A stretch of DNA of 64,000 nt from Lathyrus oleraceus. Lineage: Eukaryota; Streptophyta; Magnoliopsida; Fabales; Fabaceae. The stretch is from the NCBI RefSeq assembly GCF_024323335.1, contig NC_066583.1:365673877-365737876 (forward strand), read 5' to 3'. Shown here one piece after another: positions 47,278 through 58,559 of the stretch (position 1 is its first letter; each line of letters begins with the position of its first letter). The translations under genes and the position numbers were made by a program. The notes under the pieces are model-generated. The model saw nothing but the letters and a program-made list of their open reading frames with translations, was not told where the DNA came from and did no database searches.

Positions 47278-48456
47278 GATCAATTCTATGAAAGAAGAAT
47301 TGAAATTAATAGATGAAAATAATGTATGAATTAGATGAGTTGCCTAAAAATTAATAAGTTGGATGTAAATGGGTCTTCAAGACCACATGTGACTCGAACA
47401 ATAATATTGAAAGATATAAAGTTAGACTCGCCACAAAGGTTTCACTTATAAGTATAGTCGTCTCAAATTTTTGGAGTCCATGTATAGATTTGTCGCAATT
47501 TAACCATGACAAAACAAATAGAGACCTTATTTAACCACGATTTAACCGGTACAAACATTTTATGAGACCATATTTAGTCAAGGTTTAATCGTGACAAATT
47601 TTAGATCATGTGCGGAACCTCGCCTTGCACATCTTCAAAGATAACCTTGCTTAAAAGGATGGTGTTAATTGCAACGAGACTTTTTCTTTAGTTTCAAAAT
47701 ACTGACTATTTGAGATTTTTTTTGACTTTAGTGGCTCATGATGACTTAGAGCTTTACTAGATGGATGTGAATTCTGATTTTCTAAATGGTGACTTATCAG
47801 AAGAAATGTATATGACTCAACTTGAAGGATTTGTTACTATTGGAAAGGAAAGTTTTGTGTGTAAATTAAAGAAGTCAATATATGGACTAAAATAGGCTTA
47901 TAAAAAATGGTATCTTAAATTCAAAATTACAATTTTGTCATATGGTTTTGTAGATCGATGTATCTATATGAAGGTGAGTAGGAGAAAGTTCATAATTTTG
48001 AAAGTGCATTCTTATATGATGTAACGAAGTTTCTCTCTAATAAGTTTGAAATGAATGATATGGGTGAGTCGTCCTATATGATAAGAATATAAATATTTTG
48101 TAATAGATCACAAGGATTATTTGGATTGTCTTAGAAAGACTATATAAATAGAATATTAATTAATTAGAGAGATTTAGAATGGATAAATGATTTGCATTGA
48201 TAGCTTCTATTCGTAAAGGAGACAAATTTATTCAAATAAAGTGTTCTAAAAATGAATTGAAACAAAAATAAATAGAGTCAATTCCATATGCATCAGTGGT
48301 TAGGAGCTTGACGTATGCCTAAACATGTACCATATCGGATATTAGTTTTTCCATTTAGATGTTGGAACAATATCAAAGTAATCTTGGAATATATCACTAG
48401 AAAGCTGCAAAGAAGGTTCTTACGTAATTACAAGGTATCAAAGATTACATGCCCAC
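47278..48456 (+). pseudogene. Ty1-copia pol (RT) relic
   Basis: A recognisable copia RT scattered over frames: SMKEELKLIDENN, GLQDHM/VFKTTCDSNNNIERYKVRLATKGFT, then after an insertion KDGVNCNETFSLVS, MDVNSDFLNGDLSEEMYMTQ, EGFVTIGKESFVCKLKKSIYGLK, DVTKFLSNKFEMNDMG, RSQGLFGLS, KGDKFIQIKCSKNEL and IPYASVVRSLTYA, to LQGIKDYM at 48450. Many stops (for example GLK-stop-AYKKWY) and at least one about 200-bp insertion are present. The YVDD segment near 48005 is missing or scrambled. It is cut at 48457 by the LTR of element 3. Confidence 0.85.
47446..47655. mobile_element. MITE-like insertion inside the copia relic
   Basis: It separates LATKGFT from KDGVNCNETF, which are nearly contiguous in copia RT. 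Inside, TTGTCGCAATTTAACC (47490-47505) and GGTTTAATCGTGACAA (47582-47597) are inverted repeats with 13 of 16 matches. Exact ends and target duplication are unclear. Confidence 0.45.
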
Positions 48457-49103
48457 TGTCGCATCTCAAAAAATACGATATGTCGCGATAGTTGTGGAAA
48501 AATGATTCAAACAAAGTTGCAATCGAACTTTATTTATTCCAATGAAGGAATAGGAAAATATTGATAAAACCCTTAAAAATAGAATATTGATCATCGCAAC
48601 CATATTCGGGTTCGGGAGTCGATTACGCAAGGGGAAGGTATTAGCACCTCTCACGTCCGTTGTACTCAACGAGAATGTTTTAGTCTAATTTGCTATTTAA
48701 ATGTTAGCTAATGTTAATTGTTTTCCCTGAGAGATAAAAATATTGAAAAGCGAAATGAAAGGAAACCTCAAAAGGGAAATGGAGATTTTTTATTAGTGTG
48801 CTCGCCAAGATATCACAATCTCATTTCTACGTATCCTTATGTAGCAATAAGAAAATCAGAGCATTCGTAGTTCAGGGTGCTACTGTTTGTTGGTTTGTTT
48901 GTTTTAGTGAACAAGTGTTTAGATCGCACTCTAATGGTTAAATGTTGCTTGTTCTTAGAATTGGAGACTTAAAACATTTATTTGTATTTGCTTTAGAATG
49001 GACTAAACAATTTTCTTTCTGAAAAGGTTTCGATTGCACGGGGGCGAGAAAAAGAGGTTTGATGTGTTGAGTATTTTGTTGGATGACGATTATTCATATA
49101 ATC

Positions 49104-49980
49104 GAGTAAGGGAACTCATATCCAAATAATCGAGGAGGGGAATAGAAGGCTCTAGACCATCTTCCTTTTCATCCTTAATTGTGAAAGGATTTATATGGTG
49201 TTATGGTATTTTGAATGGACGACAAATACTGGAATGGTCGAGTAAGGGAACTCGTATCCAAGTATTTGAGGAAGGGAATAGAAGGCTTTCGAGCACTTCC
49301 TTTTTAGTATAAGGTATTGTAAAACTAATTTGGATTTGATCGGATTAGGAATGTTTAAGAGATGACAGTTTTTTGAATATTCGAGTAAGGGAACTCAACC
49401 CAAACAATTGAAAAGGGGAATGGAAGGCTCTAAACCATCTTCCTTTTCATCCTTAATTGTGAAAAGATTTATATGGTGTTAGGGTATTTTGAATGGACGA
49501 CGAATTCTCGAATGGTCGAGTAAGGGAACTTGTATCCAAGTATTCGGGAAATGGAGTAGAAGGCTTTAGACCACCTCCTTTTTCGTCTAAGGCATTATAA
49601 AAATAATTTGGATTTGATCGGATTAGGAATTTTTAAGAGATAACAATTGATTGAATATTCGAGTAAGGGAACTCAACCCAAACAATTGAAAAGAGGAATG
49701 GAAGGCTCTAGACCATCTCCCTTTTCATCCTTAATTGCGAAAGAATTTATATGGTGTTAGTTTATTTTGAATGGACGACGAATACTCGAATGGTCGAGTA
49801 AGGAAACTTGTATCCAAGTATTCGGGAAAGGGAATAAAAGGCTTTAGACCATTTTCTTTTTCGTCTAAGGTTTTGTAAAAATAATTTGGATTTGATCGGA
49901 TTCAAAATGCTTAAGAGATAATAATTGTTTGAATATTCGAATAAGGGAACTCAAATCAAACAATTGAAAAGAGGAATCAA
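49104..49980. repeat. Higher-order tandem repeat, 7 half-units, 278-bp dimer
   Basis: The word GAGTAAGGGAACTC lies at 49104, 49240, 49383, 49518, 49661, 49796 and 49939 (the last GAATAAGG). Spacings alternate 136/143, 135/143, 135/143, so the unit is a dimer of two diverged about 139-bp halves. Confidence 0.93.
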
Positions 49981-50734
49981 AAGCTCGAGACCATCCCCAT
50001 TTTCATCTCTAAATGAAATGGTGTTTTAAGTAAAATTAAGTATCTTAATTTTGATAAAATACTCGATATAGGTCGAAGTTTTAATTTGCCCTTGAAATGG
50101 AAAGGGATTTCGAAATGATTTTGAAAAATGTACTTGATGTTGATCAAACACCTTTGATTTTTTTTTAATCTTTTTGAAAGGTTAATTTTATGAGTCATTT
50201 TGTCTTTTTGGATTAACAACTATGCATCAACTAAAAATACAATATAATAAACTAAAAAATAAAGCAAATACTAAAAATTAAAAAAGATAAAAGACGTAAT
50301 AAAAGGGATGGGCATATTATTAGTACAAGAGGTAAAAAAAATTAAAAAACTAAAGAAAATGAAAAAGAAAAAACAATAACAAATAAATAAAGTAATAATA
50401 AGAAATCAATAAATAAAAAATATACAAAAGACAAAAAATAAGCTGAAAATTAAGGGTGTAGTTATGAAAATGCTTTAGGCCCAAGGGAAGGGGGCTCACA
50501 GGCGTGTTTTGAGAAATCCAGGGATGTGGGGGAGACTTCATCTTCCCCAACCCCATATTTGATTACTTTTCCCGTAGCAACAAGAATGGAAGAAAAAATG
50601 TTCCAACAAAAATGTAAAAATATCACAATTTTCTCAATTTTTTACGGAATTAAGCAAATAAATAATGAAAATTTATCTACTCGATCTCACGAACACAATG
50701 GTATATTTAGAATTAGCAAATAAATAACAACAAA

Positions 50735-53117
50735 CACTACGCCAAAAACTGGAATAGACAGCGCCCCTTAGAGGGCGCTTTATTACAAAAGCGCACTCTA
50801 AAGTGAAGAGAAAAAATAAGGAGCATACTATTGGAATAGACAACGCACTTTAGAGGGCGCTTTTGTAACAAAGCGCACTCTAAAGTGAAGCGAAAAAATA
50901 ATGAGGAAATGGAGGGACACCAATAGAGGACGCTTTATTGAAAGCGCCCTCTAAGGGTAACCTTAGAGGGCGCTTTTAAAACAGCGCTCTCTATGTCCAT
51001 GTACATTTCCAGTTTATAAGGCGCTTTTGGAAAGCCTTAGAGAGCGCTTTTAGAAGCGCTCTCTTAGGCCCCCTTTAGAGGGCGCTTTTGTAACAAAGCG
51101 CCCTCTAAAGTGAAGCCAAAAAAAAAATAATGAGGAAATGGAGGGACAACAATAGAGGGCGCTTTAGTGAAAGCGTCCTCTAAGGTTACCCTTAGAGGGC
51201 GCTTTTAAAAAAGCGCTCTCTAAGTCCATGTACATTTCCAGTTTAGAAGGCGCTTTTGGAAAGCCTTAGAGAGCGCTTTCAGAAGCGCCCTCTTAGGCCC
51301 CCTTTAGAGGGCGCTTTTTTTACAAAAGCGCCCTCTAAGGTCCCCTTTAGTAAACATTAAAATTATAACATATACTGCATGTCTCTTTATTTTCCCTCTC
51401 TATAAGCTATTTCGTTTACGTAACTGGGTTTTCTCTCTACTGCGATTACTCTCTACTGCGATTACTCTCGTCCTCCGTTCGTTCTCCCTCCCTCACCGTC
51501 ATCGTCGCCGTCGCCTTTTTCTGCTGCTGCGTTCACGTTCACTGAGTTATCTGCGTCCACCGTCACTGTTCACTTTCTTCTCCATCGTTACCGTCACCTT
51601 GAAGGTATTTCTCTTCTCCATCGTTACCGTTCACTTTCTTCATGTGTTTGATTAGGGCATTTTCTAAACTTAGTTTTACATTTTGTGCATTATGTTGATT
51701 AATGTTGTTTAGGGCAAACTGAGTTTTTTATTTCTGATTGAAAACTGATGTCATTTGAAGTGTGTTTGAGCTTGTGCTTGGAAGTTTGATGATTATGGAT
51801 GCAAGTTTGTTCATGTTCCAAACACCATAAGTTTGCATTGGTCTTTTGCATGCAGTAGGTGTGTGTGAGTTTGTATTCAATAATGATAAAAAAAAAGAGT
51901 TTAGATTGTTGTAACATGAGAGAAATGGAAGGTATATGAATGTGTTCACGTATTGAATCATTGTCTTACTTGGGTCTTATTGAATCATTTCTATATTACA
52001 GATAAAATGGTTAACCAAGACGATACCCATGACGCGAATGGATCACGTAACAATGTTGAAAAAGAAATCAAACGAGGATTGACTGTTATGAAGTCAATCA
52101 TTCGTGCAAGAGACAAGGGTGTAAAATTTGAAGTACATTGGAGTGCTGAAGACCAACTAATTGAGCCTAACGGTTCAATGTTGGCAAGTTACATTGGTTT
52201 CCTTGTTCGACAACATATTCCGATTACATGTGATAATTGGAGAAGTCCGGACTTGAAGGTTGGCAAAGAAAAAATATGGTCCGAGATACAGGTACTTACC
52301 ATATATTGTTATATGTTTTTTTTGTTGACTATTTGTTGACCATATATTGTTATAATATTACTTTATAATAACACACTCCATGTGTATGTTTTTTAGAGAT
52401 CCTTTCACATCGATGAAAGCCGGCAAAAATATTGTATTCAATTGGCCGGAAAAAGACTCCGAGGATTTCGATCCTTTTTGTCCAACAAATTTCTCAAGGA
52501 TGAGGAAGGAAAATTTGTTGAAGCAGAACGGCCAATGAAGTATGCCGAGATTATTTCAGCCGATGAATGGGATAACTTTGTCGCCAAACGAAGAAACGAA
52601 AAATTCCATGTAATGTCTATTAATTATGGTATTATACAATTGTTAAGTTACTTGGTTCTAATATGCCTTAAACTTTTTTATCCAGGAAGTAAGCGACAAA
52701 AATTGGAAAAGGGCATCAAAACCCGCGTATCCGTACAAAAAAGGGCGTACGGGATATGCACGGTTACAACAAAGAATTGTGAGTATATTCAAATGCTATG
52801 AGCTTATACATTGTCACAATATGTTATAATTGATGATCTTATAATCTAATTCAATGTGTAGCTAGCCGAGGAGAAAAGTGACGTAACATCTCTTCCGGAG
52901 CACGTATTATGGAAGGCTGCTCGGGTTGGGAAGGATGGGGCTGTCGTTGAAGCGGTCCAAACTGTTTATGACGAATGTGTAAGTATATGTAACATTATTT
53001 CTTTAATTATATCGAAAATTTTGTTAGACATATAATTCATTTTTAATCTCCTCTAATAATATTTCAGGAGACTTTATCCCAAACCTTACCTTCAACCGAG
53101 GTCCAGGATTGCAGGAG
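50735..53117 (+). mobile_element. Truncated second copy of the CACTA element
   Basis: Starts CACTACGCCAAAAACTGG and matches 30670-32819 closely, including the subterminal repeats. It ends abruptly after GATTGCAGGAG, where the other copy continues CGTACTTAG. The right end is missing, and LTR text follows directly, so the break is a deletion or recombination joint. It retains 223 bp that the first copy has lost. Confidence 0.9.
52007..53117 (+). pseudogene. 5' half of the CACTA TnpA-like gene (truncated)
   Basis: Exons inferred: 52007-52291, 52397-52609, 52686-52778, 52862-52978, and 53068 to the break at 53117. The first exon begins MVNQDDTHDANGSRNN after an acceptor TATATTACAG and includes VHWSAEDQLIEPNGSMLASY. 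This exon shows the ancestral start that is lost in the complete element. All exons are open, with phase-0 junctions identical to the other copy. The DUF8039-like and Ulp1 parts are gone. Confidence 0.8.
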
Positions 53118-53356
53118 TTTCCATGCAAAATGATGATAATTAAGGTACTAAATAAATAAAGTAAGAATAAAAGTGCAATAGAATTAAATAAACAAAAATT
53201 AAACAACATTAAATCACTTTTGCTTATGGAGGTTCAAGAATAATTTTTAACTCTTGATTTAAAATCAATTGAGTGTCCATGCAAAATGGTGATGATTAAG
53301 GTACAAAATAAATAAAGCAAGAATAAAAGTGCGATAGAATTAAACAAATGACAAGC
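53118..53356. repeat. 156-bp tandem duplication in the LTR
   Basis: TCCATGCAAAATGATGATAA..TTAAGGTAC at 53119 and the variant TCCATGCAAAATGGTGATGA at 53275. Confidence 0.85.
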
Positions 53357-53480
53357 ATAAAAGCCTACCTAAAATAAAATTCAATAAAGAAAGAAAGAAA
53401 TGACTTGAAGAAAAATGAAGAGAGTTTTGACTTAGTTTTTGTGAATGATTAGTGGTGAGATCTGTGAATGAGAATGATTT

Positions 53481-53488
53481 TATTTATA
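53481..53488 (-). promoter_or_regulatory. LTR TATA box of element 3
   Basis: Minus-strand CCTATAAATAAAATC, about 450 bp inside the LTR. Confidence 0.5.
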
Positions 53489-53932
53489 GGCTCTAAAAAG
53501 GATAGTTTAGGAATTATGCAAAGAGTGTGAGTGCCTTCTAGAAATTTATTTAATTAAATAGTGAATAATGATGTAATATATACATGGAATAATGATGTAA
53601 TAAATAGAGATATTTTGGATCTTCTAGAAACGTTGATTTTTGTTTTATGATGCATGAAAACGATCAATAAAATTCAAATGGATATTTTGATGAAATCAAA
53701 TGATCATAAATTAATTTTTAAAAATGCATTATGAAAAAAAAATGCAATTTTAGTCTATTTCTTCAACATGTAAAATGTTGACTTTATGTTGACTTTTTTA
53801 CTATAATGCTTATATACATGATTATGGTGATTTTTTTTATGATAAAAATATATATGGCTAAAAATGTAAAACCTGACAAATGGACATGTATCAGATGAAT
53901 TTAAAATACCCGGACAAAATTGGGGTATGACA

Positions 53933-55234
53933 GCTGTCCCTATTTATTTACCTTAAACTAGAAGGTATGAATGACAACGGTCTTCGTACATTCATGGTGA
54001 AAGATAATTAAATACGAAAAGACCCCAAATTTTGTCCTTCGAGATGCAAGGATGAAATACATAAAGAAAATGCAGTGAGCAATATAGTGAGATATGTAGT
54101 GATATAGTCATCAGAAGGTAAATGAAACAATTAAGACTCTCTAATAATCATCAGAGCAGTATCCTCCGTGATATAACTGAAAGTTTCCAAGAATGGAACC
54201 ATCATTTATAAAACTGAGATTCTCTAAAGATTAGCAGAGCAGTGTCTTGACTTGAGCACACGAGATTCTCCGAGGATCAATGAGGCAGTATCTTACATGG
54301 TATAATCGAGATATTCCGATAATGGAATGATACCTCAATCGTATCTATGATTCTTCGAGGATACTAGAGAGGTAAAAATAAAATCTTAGGAGACTCCCTA
54401 AGGATCAACGACGCAATATCTTATATGATATAATCGAGATATTCCAATAATTGAATGATACATCAACCGTATCTAAGACTCTTCGAGGATACTAGAGCAG
54501 TATCTTAAAAAACAAATGAGACTCTCCGGATCAACGAAGCAGTATCTCAAACAGATAAATGAGATTATCTGAATCAATGAAGCATCATCTTTTGTGATAT
54601 AATCAAGATATTCTAATAAGGGGAATGATGCCCCAATCGTATCTAAGACTCTTTGAGGATACTAGAGCAGTATCTCAAAAAACAAATGAGACTCCCCGAA
54701 CCAATGAAGCAATATCTCAAATAGATAAATGAGATTCTCTGAATCGATGAAGCATCATCTTATACGATATAATCGAGATATTCCAATAAAGGGAATTATA
54801 CCTAAATCTTATCTAAGACTCTTTGAGAATACTATAACAGTATCTCAAATGTTTATCTATTGGGGAAATAGTTTAGAAAAGACTCCCTTTGGAGGATATT
54901 TACTGGCAAAGTCTTGCAGGGGAAAAAATCATAAGAGATATTTTTTAGGATCACCTCTGCTTGAGGAGTAATGATAGAAAATACGTTGGGGAGTATCGTT
55001 ATCAACCATAAAGTTGAAGAAGGACTTGCTGGAAAAATAATTCCACGAGCACGTGCGGGGTGAGAACACCACCGACTTGAATGAGGAATGACCAGGATAC
55101 ATATGATTGACCCTGGATCCTGAATTATGTTCTGTTTCACTTTTGTATGGAATTCCACTTTAGGTGGAAATACCCTGCATGGAATGATGCATGAGATGTA
55201 TGCAAGTATACAATTGTTGGGGATTTTTGGATGT
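53933..55234 (-). mobile_element. 3' UTR of Ogre element 3, repetitive, cut by element 2
   Basis: Begins with the purine-tract complement GCTGTCCC. From 54330 to 54860 units of about 130-180 bp recur, marked by AAGACTCTT[C/T]GAGGATACTAGAG (54475, 54645, 54825). Many are short hairpins, for example ATTCC-GATAAT-GGAAT. No gene. Element 2 starts at 55235, so the rest of element 3 lies beyond the window. Confidence 0.75.
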
Positions 55235-57291
55235 TGTCATACGGTGAACTGACTTGGGGTGTTTTGCTTTTTATCGCAATGTCGCGGATAGCAAGAGTCG
55301 CCACCGACTTTTCTTTTATCCAATAAGGAAAGGTGGAAAAGAACAGGAAAGACCTCAATGGATTTTGGGTTCGGGAGGTACATTATACAAAGGGAAGGTG
55401 TTAGCACCCTTTGTATCCATGGTTATCCATGGGCTCTTAATTACTGGATCACTTATATTTTTGTCTGAAAAGTGTCGGTGAATTGCTTAAAAAATGTTTG
55501 AAAGAGAGTTTAACTTTGTAATGATTCTCGTATGAATGTATACAAAGTATTTATCTCATTTGATTTTGAAAATGGTTTAGAAAAATGTAACTCGGTAATG
55601 ATTCTAGTATGAATGTATACCAAGTGGTGATTTTCTAGGATTTGTAAAGTGTAAAGTGTGAGGGGTGGAAAATGTTTTAGGTTATGATCCAGTAATTGAG
55701 AGTTATACCTTCCTGAGGTCGTTATGGGCATTTCCTATCCTTATGAGGGTAAAACTGTCCTTACTATTGAGAAGTAAGTAATCTTACCCTTTGGATGTTT
55801 AAGGGTCACCGTAGGGTCATCGATAGGTCATTGAAGGCAACAGTTGTAAGGATACCTTAGCATTCGAAGGGACGATCATCATTTAACCGTAGGCTACACC
55901 GAAGGGTCATCGAGGGACAAAATCGTATTTTCGAAGGCAACATCCGAGGGACCATGATTTATTTTATGATGATTTAACTGAAGGGCCATTGCTAAGTGTA
56001 TCCCCACATTCGCGGGACATGACCGTTATACCGTAATACCGTAGGGCAGCAAAGAGAGGTCCAAGATCACTTATTTAAAGGCAATATTTTAAAGTTAATT
56101 AGGTGATTATGATGAATCTCCACATTAAAATCAATACATTAAAAATAATACATTAAAATTAATACATTAAAATTAATTATTAAAATTAATTATTGAAATT
56201 AACACATTAAAATTAATTAAGCAATTTAGGGTGAGCCTCCACAAGGGTATCCCACAAATAAAGTGGAAGACCTAACGGCAATCTTTTCCTGGGACACGTG
56301 AACCTTGGCAAAATTCAGCAAACGGGTTAGAATACCAAATCGGGGTGTAATCGAAGATTACACCGCAAAAGAAAATACAGCAGCATGAATGTCAGGCAAA
56401 ACAGTGCATAATTAACATAGAATAGATCAGATACGCATAGGACATAACAAACAAAATATTAGCGACTGTCCCGTTCGCCTCTGCCTCGCCTAGCGAGGGC
56501 CTAGCGAATACTCGCTACATGCTCGCTTAGCGATGTGCTAGCGTGCGACTGCGGGTTTTGAATTTCAGAACAGTATGACTTCAACCTGCGGCATGGCTTA
56601 TGGCATCCAACACATAATTATACGGTTCAGCATTCACAATATTCAGGCACAATTAAATTCACATGCAAAACCTCAAATATGTTTATGAATTCAATTATAA
56701 TATCACATGCAAGTTAAGAACATAAAGCGGTATCACATGCAAATTAAGAAAATAAAGCGATAATAGTAATGCAAACCTGTTTGCAATCGAATTGCAACCT
56801 TGAATTGGCGAGTCGGATTGAGATGGGCGGCGGTAGCTTCGGGGCGGGGAAGCGGCCTTCAGGGTTTCTTCACTCGGAACTCTCTAAAGTAGCCTCCAGG
56901 GTTTCCGTGCCAGGGTTTCCGTCCGTCTTCCTCTGTTTTTCGTCCTCCTTTTCATTACTGAAGTGCTGGTATTATAATGCCCTTTTTCATGACCTAATGG
57001 GCTCAGAACGAAGCCCGAAATTTTTTGTTGTCTGTCAGCCTCGCTAGGCGAGCTGGTAGCGAACGTTTGCTTCGCTAGGCGAGCGTGTAGCGAACGTTCG
57101 CTAGGCGAGCGTGTAGCGAACGTAACGTTCGCTAGGCGAGCGTGTAGCGAACAGGCCAGTTTGGGCCATTTTCTGGATTGGGCCATTCGTGAGCTGGGCC
57201 TTTGTCCCTTTAAGATCAGTGCCATAAAATGAGTCGGAATGCCCCTGAAAAATGTCTTGAAATATTAATGGGCAAATTTTGAGGTATGACA
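55235..57291 (-). repeat. 3' LTR of element 2 (2057 bp)
   Basis: TGTCATACGGTGAACTGAC...AGGTATGACA. The lineage block is at 55290-55420. A weak minus-strand TATAATA lies at 56970-56976. Regions of AAGGGTCATCG words (55800-56040) and GTTCGCTA hairpins (57071-57152) are internal. Confidence 0.93.
57071..57152. repeat. Three tandem hairpins GTTCGCTA...TAGCGAAC
   Basis: GTTCGCTA-GGCGAGCGTG-TAGCGAAC, an 8-bp perfect stem, occurs at 57096-57121 and 57127-57152, with one 7-bp version at about 57071-57094. A related CGCCTAGCGAGG...CTCGCTTAGCG cluster is at 56480-56550 in the same LTR. Confidence 0.85.
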
Positions 57292-57300
57292 GCTGCCCCT
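57292..57300 (-). other. Polypurine tract of element 2
   Basis: Minus-strand AGGGGCAGC directly before the LTR start TGTCATACC. Confidence 0.75.
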
Positions 57301-57768
57301 GTTCAATATTCTTGAACCGAGAGAGTTAGAATGGTGTGTACGCCATTCGTGGTCTGGAGGTGGAAGATTATTGAACACTAGAATGCCCCAAAAATTTGCT
57401 CTTGCTAATCACAGGTTAGTCTTGATGGAGATGGGCTTAAAGATGCCATCCAGAGAATTTGATGATGAGAGCTTCCAGATTGTGTCGTACGTTAGACGAT
57501 GTCTGAAGACATGGATGTCATACCGGGTCATACGCTAGACCGTATAGTGAATCATCCATCATGCTGTTGACTTCGCTGGGGAGTCAGAGTATGCTATATA
57601 CTGCTGGGGATAAGGGATCAGAATGGATCATATACTGGACCATATCTGAGTACCAGAGTGAGCTGTTCGTTAGACGGATGACTTTGATGGGGATGAAAGA
57701 TCAGAATGGATCGTACGCTAGATCGTTTCTGAGTTGCAGAATGAGCCGTCCGTTAGGCTGAATCTGCT

Positions 57769-58552
57769 TGAAGAGGGAGTAGTCGTATACCAGACTACCA
57801 TTCAGAAATGTACCTGTCCGAAGGTAGCATCTGAGTAAGGGAGTAGCCGTATACCAGACTACCATTCAGAAATGTACCTGTCCGAAGGTAGCACCTGAGC
57901 AAGGGAAGTAGCCGTATACCAGACTACCATTCAGGAATGTACCTGTCCGAAGGTAGCACCTGAGCAAGGGGAGTAGCCGTATACCGGACTACCATTCAGG
58001 AATGTACCTGTCCGAAGGTAGCACCTGAGCAAGGGGAGTAGCCGTATACCGGACTACCATTCAGGAATGTACCTGTCCGAAGGTAGCACCTGAGCAAGGG
58101 GAGTAGCCGTATACCTGACTACCATTCAGGAATGTACCTGTCCGAAGGTAGCACCTGAGCAAGGGGAGTAGCCGTATACCAGACTACCATTCAGGAATGT
58201 ACCTGTCCGAAGGTAGCACCTGAGCAAGGGGAGTAGCCGTATACCAGACTACCATTCAGGAATGTACCTGTCCGAAGGTAGCACCTGAGCAAGGGGAGTA
58301 GCCGTATACCGGACTACCATTCAGGAATGTACCTGTCCGAAGGTAGCACCTGAGCAAGGGGAGTAGCCGTATACCGGACTACCATTCAGGAATGTACCTG
58401 TCCGAAGGTAGCACCTGAGCAAGGGGAGTAGCCGTATACCAGACTACCATTCAGGAATGTACCTGTCCGAAGGTAGCACCTGAGCAAGGGGAGTAGCCGT
58501 ATACCAGACTACCATTCAGGAATGTACCTGTCCGAAGGTAGCACCTGAGCAA
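57769..58552. repeat. 65-bp tandem array, 12 copies
   Basis: CGTATACC starts at 57784, 57848, 57913, 57978, 58043, 58108, 58173, 58238, 58303, 58368, 58433 and 58498 (64, then 65 bp each). Copies are nearly identical; the variable site is CCAGAC/CCGGAC/CCTGAC. Each holds TACC-TGTCCGAA-GGTA and GTAG...CTAC inverted repeats. It is located in the 3' UTR, like the 68-bp array of element 1, but unrelated in sequence. Confidence 0.95.
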
Positions 58553-58559
58553 GGGATGA

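Larger units (their letters stand above)
48457..53932 (-). mobile_element. 3' LTR of Ogre element 3, interrupted by a CACTA fragment
   Basis: Left edge TGTCGCATCTCAAAAAATACG (48457), inside the copia relic. Right edge ...TTGGGGTATGACA (53932), followed by an AGGGACAGC-type purine tract. The lineage block GGTTCGGGAGTCGATTACGC..GGTATTAGCACC is at 48608-48650. A minus-strand TATA box is at 53481-53488. Without the CACTA fragment 50735-53117 the LTR is about 3.1 kb. That both halves belong to one LTR is inference from their complementary edges. Confidence 0.6.

Noticed and set aside
56884..57225. 113-codon minus-strand frame with repeated LHARLA words
   Set aside because: The repeats come from the GTTCGCTA hairpin units in the LTR.
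57769..58552. CRISPR-like regular repeats
   Set aside because: Units are contiguous 65-bp tandem copies without unique spacers, in a plant retrotransposon 3' UTR.
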